Below the pieces are notes generated by a model that was given only the letters and a program-made list of their open reading frames with translations, made no database searches and was not told where the DNA came from. 64,000 nt of DNA from assembly GCA_019916065.1 (NCBI GenBank), contig CM034234.1:6918342-6982341 (forward strand), written 5' to 3'. Every line of letters starts with the position of its first letter. Within the stretch, counting starts at the first letter, position 1. Below, one piece after another: positions 35,854 to 47,838 of the stretch. The translations under genes were made by a program, and so were the position numbers. The stretch is from Vitellaria paradoxa (Eukaryota > Streptophyta > Magnoliopsida > Ericales > Sapotaceae).

Positions 35854-38200
35854 TGATGACTGAAGCTACTATTCCACTTGGATTGCAACAGCTTATGTCT
35901 CTGTACGGTATACTTCAATCAGTTATCTAGTAGTTGTAAATATAGGATGCACAGTGTGAAAGGCTGAGCTGTTTGACCTCTTAGTTTAACACCTTTTGTA
36001 GCAAGAAAAATGATGTTTTATAGTGAATAGATGGCAGGGGAATTGAGCACTCCGGTCATCTATACCATTTTATGGATGTTTCAATGTAGCTGACATCATG
36101 TTATTTGGTGGGTAACAAAGATCAAACTAGGCTCACCAACCGAACTATTTTCCCGGGTTTTTGCATACATAATGTGTGTTTTGGCGGCAAATTGTGCAAG
36201 AGGGGGGGGGGTTGTGGTTCAGCATTCTCAAGGATGCTTGAAATGAGAGCATTACCGAGTTATGACACGTTTTTATGTAAAGTACGGAATAAATTACAAT
36301 ACAGTTTGCTGATCTTTACCTTTTTGTTGGTTTGATCAATGCTTACATTTAATTTTAAGACTTCACCTCTGTTTTGGAGCTGAATCATTTTCCTGGGTTT
36401 TATTGCCCCGAGATTGCAACACGATCGGACAATATATCCTGTGTTGGTGACTTTCACAAGGGAAGAAAAGAAATTAAATGGATAGAAAAGAGACGCCCCA
36501 AGTATCATTTTCCCATCCATCCAAAGTAAAAAGAAATGAAGGGAGAGAAAACTTGATAAATGAAACTTTTAAAAATGCACATTATATAATAATAAAATAA
36601 CGAAACACAGTTTTTTATCTTTAATTCTTTTCAGCTCGCAAATAAAAATAAAAAATTAATTATATTTCAAATTATCAGATACAAAAAGAAAACTATTACT
36701 GTTTCTCTTTACTAATTTTTTTTTTTGTTTTCTTCTCTGTTATGTGTTTCTTTTTCTTATCCTCTGTTTTCGGAGACAACGAACCCAGTAAAGGAAAACA
36801 TTTCCACTCGGAAGTAGGAAAAACTGCTGCCACTTGGTTGATATTAAAGAATACTTTTTGTGTCTTCGTAAGAAATTATCAGGTCAATCAGGGGCATTTA
36901 TCTTCCTCTTGGGGTCGGGGAGAAACCTGCAGTCGCTACTTATAGGTGCGCATTGGGTGAATCCCGTCTCGTGATCTTAACCGGCAAAGAATCACGAGGA
37001 GGTAAATTAGTCTAGACAAGTCTTGACTGACCGGCTCAGTCGAAAAGGCTGTTAAATGATCCTCCACAATTAGAGAAAAGACTGCCTTCAAGAGGAGTCG
37101 AACCCGAGATCCATTAATTCCAAACCCTTCAATTCTCCATCTAAACCAATTCGACTACTTTTTTCGAAGTTTTTATACTCCTCGTAATTATATATTGTTG
37201 TTTTGCATTAACATAGCCTTCCCATATGTTGCATTGTCGTTTTCATTTCCCTGATATTTTCCAAGTGGGGTGCCATCTCTGTTTTCCAAAAAGATATGTG
37301 GATCAAAGTAGGGCCTCCGTCGTACTGAATTTAATGAGAAGCCAATTCATTAGATGTAAAGTTTTGTCGGTTCCTAGAACTTTTTTCTTTGTAATCCCGC
37401 CCTCTACCTTTCGACTGATGCTACAAATTACAACTTGATTTTTATTTTATTAAAAAAATTACTCAATGAATTAAACCAAAACTTTCTCAGCCATTTTTCG
37501 CCAATCTCAAACCAAACATGGTCCCGTTTAGAATATTAAAATTTATCAATTTTAATTAATTTTTTTTTATACTTTCTTCTAATTCAACTTCTCTCTATAT
37601 TATTTTTATGTCACATTTTTTATTTTTTTATATTTTTGGTTAACTTTTATTAACCAAACACAACTCATGTCATAAAATTTGTAAATATAATAAAAATCTC
37701 TCTTACTCATCTTAGGTGTATATTAAATTAAACCAAATTTGAGTTGTTAAGTATTTGAATTAGTCTTGTTAAATTTAATGAACTTAAAAGAACTAGTTCA
37801 AAATTGATTTGTTTGTTTTTTAAATTGAAATCGATCAAAACTCTTATTGAAATCATTTGTTTTTTGAATTGAATCGATTGAAACTCTTATTAAATCAATC
37901 TTTGAATGATTTAATATTTTATATTATACTTATAAGGTATTAGTTAGTTTATTGGGCCGAAATCTAATTAGATAAAATAATATAACACGTGTTAAATTAT
38001 AATTCAAAATATTCGATTTATTTATATTTCGAGCCGAGTTCAAATAATACCATAATTAAATTAAACTGAAGTGAATTTCGAGTATCATAATTTGTAGTTT
38101 AACAAAACGTGAAAGAAAATAATTATGGATGTTTGTCATTTTTGAAACTCATCTGTATAAGTAATATTTAAATCGATAGGACATCAAAGTCAGATTATTT
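35854..38200. other. intergenic region between convergent ACR and HGSNAT-like genes
   Basis: The left part is the likely ACR 3' UTR. The only recognisable element is the SINE at 36912-37160. The rest is AT-rich with no supportable gene. A run of eight to nine G lies near 36202-36210. Confidence 0.55.
36912..37160 (-). mobile_element. tRNA-derived SINE, copy B
   Basis: On the - strand the head reads AGTAGTCGAATTGGTTTAGA, and a perfect box B (GGTTCGACTCC, 37094-37104) lies about 55-60 bases on. This is the head structure expected of a tRNA-derived SINE with an internal pol III promoter. The body is shared block by block with copy A (27782-28028), including the ACCGGCTCAGTCGAAAAGGC segment. No clear target duplication or poly-A tail was resolved. 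Confidence 0.7.
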
Positions 38201-38538
38201 CGGTGTTATTTGATTTGTTTTTCTATTTTTTATTTTTATTTTTTTCATGTTTTGAGCTCATTTTCTATTTTACACTTTTAAAAATAAGAAAAACAGTTCA
38301 AACGCATTTGATCACTTATATTTTTAAAATTTATTTTACAAAATAGAAAATAAGTTTATATATGAAATTACAATGACGAAAAATCGTTTTAAACATTTTC
38401 AATCTAAAATAAAAAAAAATCTCAAAATAAGAAAAATAAAATATTTTTTATTTTTTTATTTTAAAATTTTTAAAACATAAAATACATAAAATAGAAAACA
38501 GGAAATAAGAAACACAAAAACAAACAAAATGCCACTTT
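38201..38538. mobile_element. MITE-like element, family M1, copy b
   Basis: The left end is GTGTTATTTGATTTGTTTTT and the right end is CAAACAAAATGCCACTT, which are inverted relatives of each other. The interior contains AAACGCATTTGATCACTTAT, as in the copy at 39875-40210. Its right edge lies only about 9 bases beyond the HGSNAT-like stop codon (38549-38547), so the element supplies nearly all of that gene's 3' flank. Confidence 0.65.
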
Positions 38539-38546
38539 CACTTATC

Positions 38547-41500
38547 TCACAGTTTCCAGTATAAGCCCAATTTGTGCATGATTCCAGCAACAACTCCCCA
38601 GAATGTAATTTCAGCAAAAATCACATATAATAGTGTTCCGACTCTCTCGGACTTCCAAACATCGATGAAGACATGCCTCTGAATCCAGTGAACCTGATCA
38701 TTGTATTTTTTTCATTTCTTGGGTTCAGAAATCAGCTGGTGTTGGACTGAAAGTTAACGGAATTTACTTGAAAAAAATATACACATAATAGTTTTTGCCA
38801 TTACTCACCAGTGAATTGTCTGGAGTCTTGTAATACCATCCATTGACGAATGCTGCGAGGATGCCTTGTGCTCCCAAAACAAACACCAGCATTGCATTCT
38901 TTCCTATCCATTCCAGGAACAAGAATAGAGTCCGCAGTCCCCAAACATCGATCTGTTGGTTGAGACCCATTGCTTAAGATGAATTTTTTTTTTTTTTAAT
39001 GTTGACAAACATAGCAGTCTAATATATATATATATGTATATATATATAGAGAGAGAGAGGTAAGGGTAAGATTCAATGAGAGCACCAGCATGTAGAATCC
39101 AGAGAACACAATTCCTGCTGCACCAGTTGTGAAACAGACGTAACTGAAGCTGTACAGTTGTTTATTTATAGGAATAGCTACAAACCAGAGGTAAAAAAAA
39201 AAAAAAAAAAACAATTAATATAAGTTGATCTTATTGCTTCAAGTAAAAAAAAAAAAAAAAAAAATAGTCAACGTTAATTTTTATTAAGTAACTAAAAATG
39301 ATTTGGATTAGTTTAATGAGACTCACCATCAGTGAAATGAAGAATGATGGCTAGAATAACCAAACCAAGCCCCATTGAGACCCATTGCTTGAGCCTTTCA
39401 GAGTGTCCCTACAAATTAAACATCCCCCCTTTTTTTTTTCATTATTCTTCGATAAATTCTATATATGTTTAGCTTTATCACAACTGATTGAAAAACTAAT
39501 TTACAAACAAAATTTTGTAATTAACCTTGAAATGAACCAAGATGTGCCCATAATGGATGCCAATGGTGCCTGAGAGGATGGCTGAAATCGAACTGAAGGA
39601 AAGCAGTAGTAAATCCAAAATTAGTTTATTTCACAATCGTTAGTTTTTAAAAAATAATAATGACGGTGGTGGTGATGGTGGAGGTGACGATGATAATAAT
39701 AATTAATTAATTAATTAATGTGGTTCAATCGTGATTCTGAATCGACCAAACAACCTCAACAAGCCTTCTGGTTCAAATGGAGCAAGGCACCAAGTGGGAG
39801 CATCTTCGCGAAGTGGGTCCCTCATTGGAAGAACTAAGCGTGCAAGCCTGCCACCTTAATTGATTTAATTCACTGGTGTCATTTGATTTGTCTTTCTATT
39901 ATTTATTTTTATTTTTTATTTTATGTTTTAATTTAATTTTTATTTACATTTTGAAATAAGAAAAATAGTTCAAACGCATTTGATCACTTGTATTTTCAAA
40001 ATTTATTTTAAAAAACAGAAAAATGAGTTTACATATGAAATGAAAAATGACAAAAAATTATTTTCAGCGTTTTCAATTCAAATAAAGAAAATCTCTAAAT
40101 AAAAAAAATAGAATATTTTCTGTTTCTCTATTTTAAAAATTTTAAAACATAAAGTATATAAAACAAAAAACAAAAAAAATAGAAAACAGAAATACAAATC
40201 AAATGTCACTTACAAGAATCGAAAACGAATTAGACATTTATATATGTAAATATAGGTATAAATAAATGTAATAATAAATTTGTATAAAAATAAAAAAAAT
40301 TAGATATTAACTATTTATATATATATATAAATTAATTAAGTTTTATCTAGCCGGAGGTTCGAACTAAAGAATTTGTTAATTTGGTTTGATTCCTCACTTT
40401 CTGTCTGAACAATGAGATAAAACCTAATAACCGAATTGATAATCAAAGAACCACCCCAAACTTTTGAACTTTGTGTTCTCTCAAACCTTTAATCTTGTCC
40501 AGACAGGTTGGGAGTAGATATGATTGACACCCCAAACTAGTCGATCCACATAACCAACAGCATTGCATGCAGGTCCTAAATGTCCTCTCACCCCACATTT
40601 TACCTGCAAAGACAGAATTTTATTAGTTTCCACTTTCACGAGTGTACGCATGTTTGAGATTATTAGAATAATCCTATGAATTCATTTATTTCGCAGTACT
40701 ATGTATCTCTCTGGTCCATCGTTGTTTTGCAATACAAAAGTCCAGTCTGGAACATATAGCGCATATGTTGTCACCATGTAAATGAGGAATGCGATAAAAC
40801 CTCCTAACCTGGAACATCGAATAATCTAAGTTTAATTTCAGTATCATAACAAAGCTTAGAAAAAAAAAAAAAATAGAATATCGGCTGTGAGAGGTAGATA
40901 TTTTGAATCATGATGAAAAAATTTTGAAGTGCTAGTGTGAATTATTAATCAATAAACAAACAATTGATCTTAAACGTGCGATTATGTTAAAAGAAATTTA
41001 GAAAAAAATCCATAGAGAACAAAAATTATATCGATTAATACATATCATTATAAAACTCTACTTAATAGTCTAATCAACTCTCAATCTTATTGTTGAACCA
41101 TTCGACTCACCGAATATAAGTAGAAAAACAAACTTCATCAACACAGCATAAAACTTTCCCTATTTTTACAACATTTCGAGAAGATCACTACTTTCATTGG
41201 CATACAGTTAAAAAAAGTACAAGACTTCGAATGCTTTTAAAATGTTCCACACAAAATGTTTCATAGATGAAATCCATCGAAGCTAGCAAAAAAGAAAGAT
41301 TTAATATTTCAAGCTTAATAGTGTATCTAAAAATATTATCTCTCTTGGTGTATTTATTAATATTTTCTATCTTGGTGTGACATTGATTAATTGTGTTGTT
41401 TTTTAATATTATTTTAATATGAGAAACAGAAACATGTATATATGCTCTAATAGTTTTGGATGTTGATTTGATCTAATCTTGTTTAGGTTTTTATCTACTT

Positions 41501-43424
41501 TTATGTCATTTGTAACCAGATTACAAAGCCAGGGGTATGACAAAGTCTAATGTTAAATAAGATTTCAATAGGGCTCTCATAGTTTCTTAGTTCCTTGAAT
41601 AATATAGCTCATTTCTTTGAGAATTACTCCTACCTTCTTGGACATGAGGAAATTTTCTTGTAATTAATTATAATTATTCGACATGTTTAGATAATTTCTA
41701 AATTGATTTTGACAAGAAATAGGATGCCAAGTTGTCTTAATTTAAAAATTTCACCGCTTACTAGATCAATCATCTCGCGCCATCCCACGAGTATCCCACG
41801 ATAGCCTTAATAACTTCCTATGATATTTAGTTTGTATCTCGCGTTGTTTGTAGTTGTTTCTAGTAGTATCAGACGAGTTTTTATGGCAAATAAAGTTTCT
41901 GTCTTCAAAACTTCAATCCTATATTTTATACATCTTAGCTAATATCTAAGAATATGAAATTGAACTCATTGTTCTATTCACTAAATTGTCAATTGCAAAA
42001 TGTAAAGGTAATTTAAAAAAAAAAAAGTAATTACTAATGTAACATTAATAGTTATAACGACGTAAATGCAAAAATGTAAATAGTATAACAGAATTAGAGA
42101 AACTTGAAATCATTACATAACAATGATACCACTTTTTAAAACCATGTTTAGAGAATTTGATTCACTTACCATTGCCATCTGTATGCAGTGAAAATGAAGA
42201 AATGGCCAGGGTCGAGTCTAGTTGGTCTGAGCTTTGTGGTGAAGGTCTCTATTAGAGCTACAACCATATATACCAATGCTATTCTCTGCTTGCGCACCAC
42301 AAGAAACCAATATTGACATGAATTTAAGAAATTCTATTCTTTTTATTTCACATATTTATTTATTTATTTTTAATGTTGATCATATATATCACACTATAAG
42401 ACTTCGATCTGGAATGTACATATAACATAATATATGTCATGTTTTGTGAAATAAGCATTACTTGAAGGATGCCACACCATCGTATGTGTTTCATGTCAAC
42501 TCCATATGACAGATAATCTGGTGCATGAGAGTATCCTCCTGCAGCATTCAAATTCTGCAGTTATTCCTCAAATTGCTCAATGGAAAGATTGGCTGATTTC
42601 ACAGCTCGATCGGTTCAACCCATTAGTACGAACTCAAAGCACGATTAAAAATTATTTAAATTTGAATTTGACTCATGAACAATTCAACTAATCAAAATAA
42701 TTTTGTTTTATTTAACATATGATAAATTAAAATAATAATTGATCAAATGAAAATGATATACTAAATGATATCATTTTTGTAAAAACTATTACAAATATAT
42801 ATACATATTACTTTATTAATTAACTTACGTTTTTTGAGCCAAACTCTTATAGGGTTTAAATTGAATTTTAAATGGTAACAAATTAAGTTTAAATTTAACT
42901 AGTTAAGCTTACCAAAATTTAAAATAAACTTGAATTCAGCTCATTAAGTAAAGTTACGAATTAAAAATCAAACTTTATTCAAACCAAACTCAAACAATTC
43001 GTTCTCCGCCCCGTTTGGAAGTAAGCCTGCAGTCAACTGATTTGGCTGGGATGAATTGATTTTCACCTCTTTATGTACAATATGCTGATCGATCCCTCTT
43101 GTACTTTGGCGAAAAAATAAGAGATTGGGGCAAAACTAGTAGAACAACTCTTTTCAATTACCTTGCAATAAAATTCCCCAAAATAGAAGCTTCAGTGTTC
43201 TTATAATTATTCTTTTGATTGCATCCCTCACTTTGGGTATTTTCTGCAACATCAAGACCAAACTTTCATTTCATTATTTTGTATGTCATACATAGGGATC
43301 ATGATGAGACACAAATTAAGATAAAGCCTATTTGGTTATTTGAGCATATAATATACCATATGCGCTGTCAAACACACACAAAATATAATCCAGAGCTAAA
43401 CGTTTAATCTTTTCAGTTATATAA

Positions 43425-43460
<36 letters not shown>

Positions 43461-44469
43461 GCCAATTATCCATTAAATTCTGTTAAAAAAGTGAGTTTGG
43501 AGCCCAATCAATGCGTTTAGCACTGATGTAAGACCGTTGTATTTTTTGGCCACTGATTTCGATCAAAGACATAATTATTTGAAAGTTCGGATGATTTGAA
43601 CAAATTATAGTAGATCTTATCCGTAGTGATTAGTTAAAAATTTACACTTATCATACACCAGTTGAACCCCAAACTTTAAAAAAGTTTACTCTTTGCATTT
43701 ATTTTGCAACCACTTCCTTTAGATCTCTTTCCTTATTTAAGCCATTTATGATCTAATTTCTTCCTAAAAAACTTCTCAAACGAGGATAATTAATGAAAAT
43801 TGTAGTTAAAGTTAGAAGATTAATTATTATAAAAAGGATTAGTTTACCTTGAGGGCAAGGGCTATTGAAACCCCAACCATGAAGAGAAAAAATGGCATCA
43901 CAAAGTCCGCCAGTGTGCACCCATTCCACGGGGAGTGATCAATACGCGGATACGCTACTCCAGCATCGTCTACCAGTATCATCAACTACAAATTCAACAT
44001 CTCTTGACAAATAGTTAGAAATTATAATCATATATTAATTTGAGAGCACCATATACACGCTATATATATAATATATGTATATCGTAAATATATAACATAG
44101 TTGTCTCCATACTATTGCTAAATTAATATTGTACTAGACAATTTTAGCTAGCAATTAAGCACCAATTAATCATGTAACCACCAAAGAGCTTATGCAATAT
44201 TTAGTCTTAATTACCACAATGGTGAGGCCTCTAAACGCATCTAGGGTGGCAACCCTCTTGCTCTTCGGCTTTATGACCAGTGATGGTCCATCTTTCTTCT
44301 CAACCGTCTGATCGTGATTTTCATCGGTGATCACCTCTTTCTCATGTTCTGCAGGCTCTGCACCATCAATTTTTACTTCTTTCTTGTGATGACTTTTACC
44401 GCGAGACTGATCTTCATTAGCAAGTGGTTCGTGTCGGAATCCTTCTTCCAACCTCCTAGGGTCTTCCAT
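38547..44469 (-). CDS. HGSNAT-like multispanning membrane acetyltransferase-family protein (13 exons; one frame break)
   Basis: Human HGSNAT moves acetyl groups across the lysosomal membrane onto heparan sulfate. Plants lack that substrate and the role there is unknown. Exons (descending): 44469-44215, 43985-43848, 43243-43162, 42538-42462, 42285-42170, 40808-40700, 40603-40487, 39847-39755, 39592-39526, 39408-39327, 39177-39086, 38952-38809, 38693-38547. All are GT-AG with matching phases if one base is removed in exon 8, giving about 505 residues. A hydrophilic, charged N-terminus of about 75 residues precedes RVATLDAFRGLTIV. RIDHSPWNG (His about 102) aligns with the KHASWNG segment holding the human active-site His. 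Other landmarks are FVMPFFLFMVG, GVRGHLGPACNAVGY, SGTIGIHYGH and IDVWGLRTLFLFLEWIG. The end is LGLYWKL. Exon 8 shifts frame at CCC (39817-39815). An upstream in-frame ATG at 44502 would add 11 residues. A MITE lies in intron 7. Confidence 0.9.
39875..40210. mobile_element. MITE-like element, family M1, copy c (in HGSNAT-like intron 7)
   Basis: The left end GGTGTCATTTGATTTGTCTT and right end ACAAATCAAATGTCACT form an inverted repeat of about 16 bases with one or two mismatches. The interior (AAACGCATTTGATCACTTGT) matches copy b. One edge lies about 28 bases upstream of the exon 8 acceptor in the sense of the gene, where the branch point would normally fall. Confidence 0.7.
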
Positions 44470-44502
44470 AGCTGCTGATGTCTTGTGTATGTTTGTACGC
44501 AC

Positions 44503-47250
44503 TGTGCTTGTTCAATCACTATGTAACTACTCACTTGCATTACGTTGTTTATAGAGAGATTGAAAGTTAGAAAAAGGTTGAATACTGTGGCCGGCCTTGG
44601 TTGGGGTCTCCTGGGATTGTGAAGAGGCGAAACATTGAACAAATCAATGGCTTTTGCAGGTAACTAAGATAGAATTAATTAATCCTCCATTAACAAATTG
44701 AAACTATATTTATATTATATCAGGATCAGCCCTAGTTTTGATGCATGCCTCTCTATCTCGGGCTATGCTTGGTATTATATTTGAGACGGGAACGGAAATG
44801 GAAACCGAAATAGGAATGGGAAGAAAAATGGGAAAAGGAATTGGAACAAATAAGAGAATTACCATGTTTTTTTTTTTTTGGTAAATAAGAATTACCATGT
44901 TTGATTGTGAAGGAATAAAAGTAAGATTTGTTTAAATTTATTTTTTATCATTATACCACAATTCATTTAGGGCTGTATTTGGTATTAGTTGCGAATGAGA
45001 ACAAAATTCTAACTTTAGTTATATTAGGAATTAAAAAGAGTTTTTTTTTTTTTTTTTTTTTTTGGGTGGGGTTAGTATATGGTACGTATGGATATATTTG
45101 GAAATGAAATGGGAATATTAGTTAAAAGTTTAAATTACCATTTTCTTTTATAACATATTAAACTAATGAGAGAAATTTTGTAAATTTACATCATGCAAAG
45201 AGTTTACCCTTTTGTGAAATTTTCAAATATCATATCAAACTCCAGAACCTACAATTTCACAAATATGTGAATTTTTCAAGTTTCTTGATCAATGATCAAC
45301 CAAATATGGGAATTTCATAACTAATAGAAATTTCCATTCTAATTTTTAAATTTAATGTCTGATCAAATATAGCGTTAGATCAATAACTTAAAAAATACCA
45401 ACTTTTTATTTGAGAACCATAATTCTATTAAGATTTTGAATTTCTAATTTTGTTTCTATATTAAAAAAGACATTAAAGAGAGACCAATGTTTCCAATTTC
45501 AAACGTGTACCAAACATGATGATATTGTTGTTCTTTTCAGGTTTTACTCAGAACCTTTGTATTCATGCTATTTTTGGAAGCAAAAATTGTGGTCTACCCA
45601 GAGCTGGTTTGAAATTTACAAATTTCACATCATTGCATTTGTAGGAACTTAGTTGGATTTAAGCCACCAGACAGTGGAAACACGACATTCCCCGATGAAA
45701 TGTACATAAGATGCGTATCAATCAACCATGGGATAAAAATTTAAGAATTCAATTAAGTTAAAATTAAAGAAGCCAAGACAAACACTAGTCTGCTGTATCC
45801 AATGGAACAGTACTCCTAGTGACACAAATATATATACACAACTAATGCAGCCGGCAGTATATATCTATATGTGCATCTGTATATCCATCTCAGCCTGGTC
45901 TTCTGCATTTCTACACGTGGAATGGAACCAGGTTGCCGAGTACTATATAAGTTTATGTGGGTAGTTGACTCAAAGCCGGCTAGACTAATTTGCATGAGTT
46001 TGATAAGAACAAATTGAAAGACAATTAATGCAGCAACGTTGGTTCTGGTTGGACTGAAAAATTTATAATATCAATCAGATGCTAAAGATGTTCTTCCGTG
46101 AACTCAGACTCAACTAATTATAATAGATGAATTGACAAGGATATATAGTGGTTGCAGATGAAGTAACGGGGGTACATAAATTAATACTAGGGGAAATGAA
46201 TATGACTGAATGTTAAAAACCTTGTCCCACATCGGAGAAGAAAGCAAAACTCATCCTTTCAGAGGTGCAATATGATGAACTTTTCAGTAAAGTCAGAAGG
46301 CACGCAGCCACGCAGTGAGCACATAGCGAACTATTCTTTCGCCTTTTACTAAAGAATACCGTGTGCTCGCTGCACGGAGTGGCATACGCCAATTTTTGAA
46401 GGGGTTCTTCCCATCCGGGATTGAGCTCCTGCAAATGTTAAATAAAATATTTTTGAAGGGTTCTTCCCACGCGGGATTAAGCTCCTGCAAATGTTAAATA
46501 AGATTTGTTGCTCCTGCAAAGGTTAAATATATAAAATTTGTTTTTTGGGCTGCGATGGAAGTTAAAAAAAAATGAATTTGTAACAATTTTTGTTTTTTTT
46601 ATGTGTTTTGCTTAAGTATTTAATAATGTCTTCAATTTTTTATTATTTTTTATTAAGTAACTAGGGAGCGTACATTTAGTAATTTTGTTTATATTTAATT
46701 GTTTGTGTTTTTTGATAAAATATTTGAATAAAATAATCTATTTTAATATAATGCAACAAAAATAAATAGTGTTAAAATTGATAAATTTTTATAATAAAAA
46801 AAAGGATGAAAACACTATTAATTTCTTTGGTTTATATTTTTCTGCTTAAGGTTAGTTTTTAAAAAAAATAATAAAAACAAATTTAACTAATTTGATTTGT
46901 TACCAATTTTAAAAAATCTATAAACATAAATAGAAAAAAAAATAAAAATAAATGTTACCAAGCAGGTCTGAAAGTGCTTGAAATTTTTTTTTAACTTTTT
47001 ATCAAACAATTAAAAAGTTACTTGATTCTTTTAATTATGCTTATATTTACTGTTTTTTAATTTATGTTTACAGATTTTCAAAAACTGACCAAAAAAAATG
47101 TGTGTGTCAAAGTTGTTTGAAAAAAAATAAAAAAATTAAATAAAAATATAAAAAAATATTTTTATTTCCGTACTTTCTGTTATATATTTTGTTAATTTTA
47201 ATGTTTTGTTCATTTTTGTTGTATCATATTAAAATATATTTTTAAAATAT
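44503..47250. other. upstream flank of the HGSNAT-like gene and intergenic DNA
   Basis: This holds the divergent promoter flank of the HGSNAT-like gene, with no clear TATA box identified. An M2-like AT segment lies at about 44750-45070. An unrecognised repeat at 46205-46530 begins CTTGTCCCACATCGG, a phrase often seen at the edges of plant LTRs. It contains a partial tandem duplication of GGGTTCTTCCCAYSCGGGAT plus GCTCCTGCAAATGTTAAATA. No gene is supported. Confidence 0.5.
46205..46530. repeat. repeat fragment with CCACATCGG edge and partial tandem duplication
   Basis: The segment starts CTTGTCCCACATCGGAGAAG. GTTCTTCCCATCCGGGATTG and GTTCTTCCCACGCGGGATTA occur about 60 bases apart, each followed by AGCTCCTGCAAATGTTAAAT, and a third partial GCTCCTGCAAAGGTTAAAT follows. 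It may derive from an LTR or TRIM element. The local open frames on the - strand are a consequence of the duplication. Confidence 0.5.
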
Positions 47251-47781
47251 TTTTGTAACACTCGATATTTATTCTTGGCCATTTATATATTTTTTGGACC
47301 AATAAAATGTTTAAACTAAGATTCGGTTGAGTTATTTTATTTTTCCTAGGTCAGGTTTGGTCTGAATTGACATTGGATTGGACAACTGGTCCAAAGGCCT
47401 AGCCATACTTTTCTTTTCTTTCTTTCTTCACCTTCCTTCTAGGGGGATCTCGGATTCCAAAAAAAAAAGGAAAGAAAGAGGAGAGAGAGAGAAGAAAGAG
47501 GAGAGAGAGTAGAGATAGAAAATGGGTTCTGGGAAAGACAATCAACGGATCGAGGTAGTACTCGATGCCATGAATGTCGTAGTGGTGTCTGTTTCTCATG
47601 AGTTTGCTCGAGGTGAAAGATATGAGTATTTGAAGTTCAAGAGCTAAGACCTAATCCTTCTCATTTCTTCTTTTCTCTTCGGATTCGAGGTAGGTAGGAC
47701 TTATATTCGTGCTCTAGACGTTGTTAGGATAATTTTAATGTATATATATATACTTGATTTGGTTGAATATCATGAGATTTG

Positions 47782-47784
<3 letters not shown>

Positions 47785-47835
<51 letters not shown>
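47785..47835. repeat. (AT)n microsatellite
   Basis: About 25 AT units inside the LTR-like region. Confidence 0.95.
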
Positions 47836-47838
<3 letters not shown>

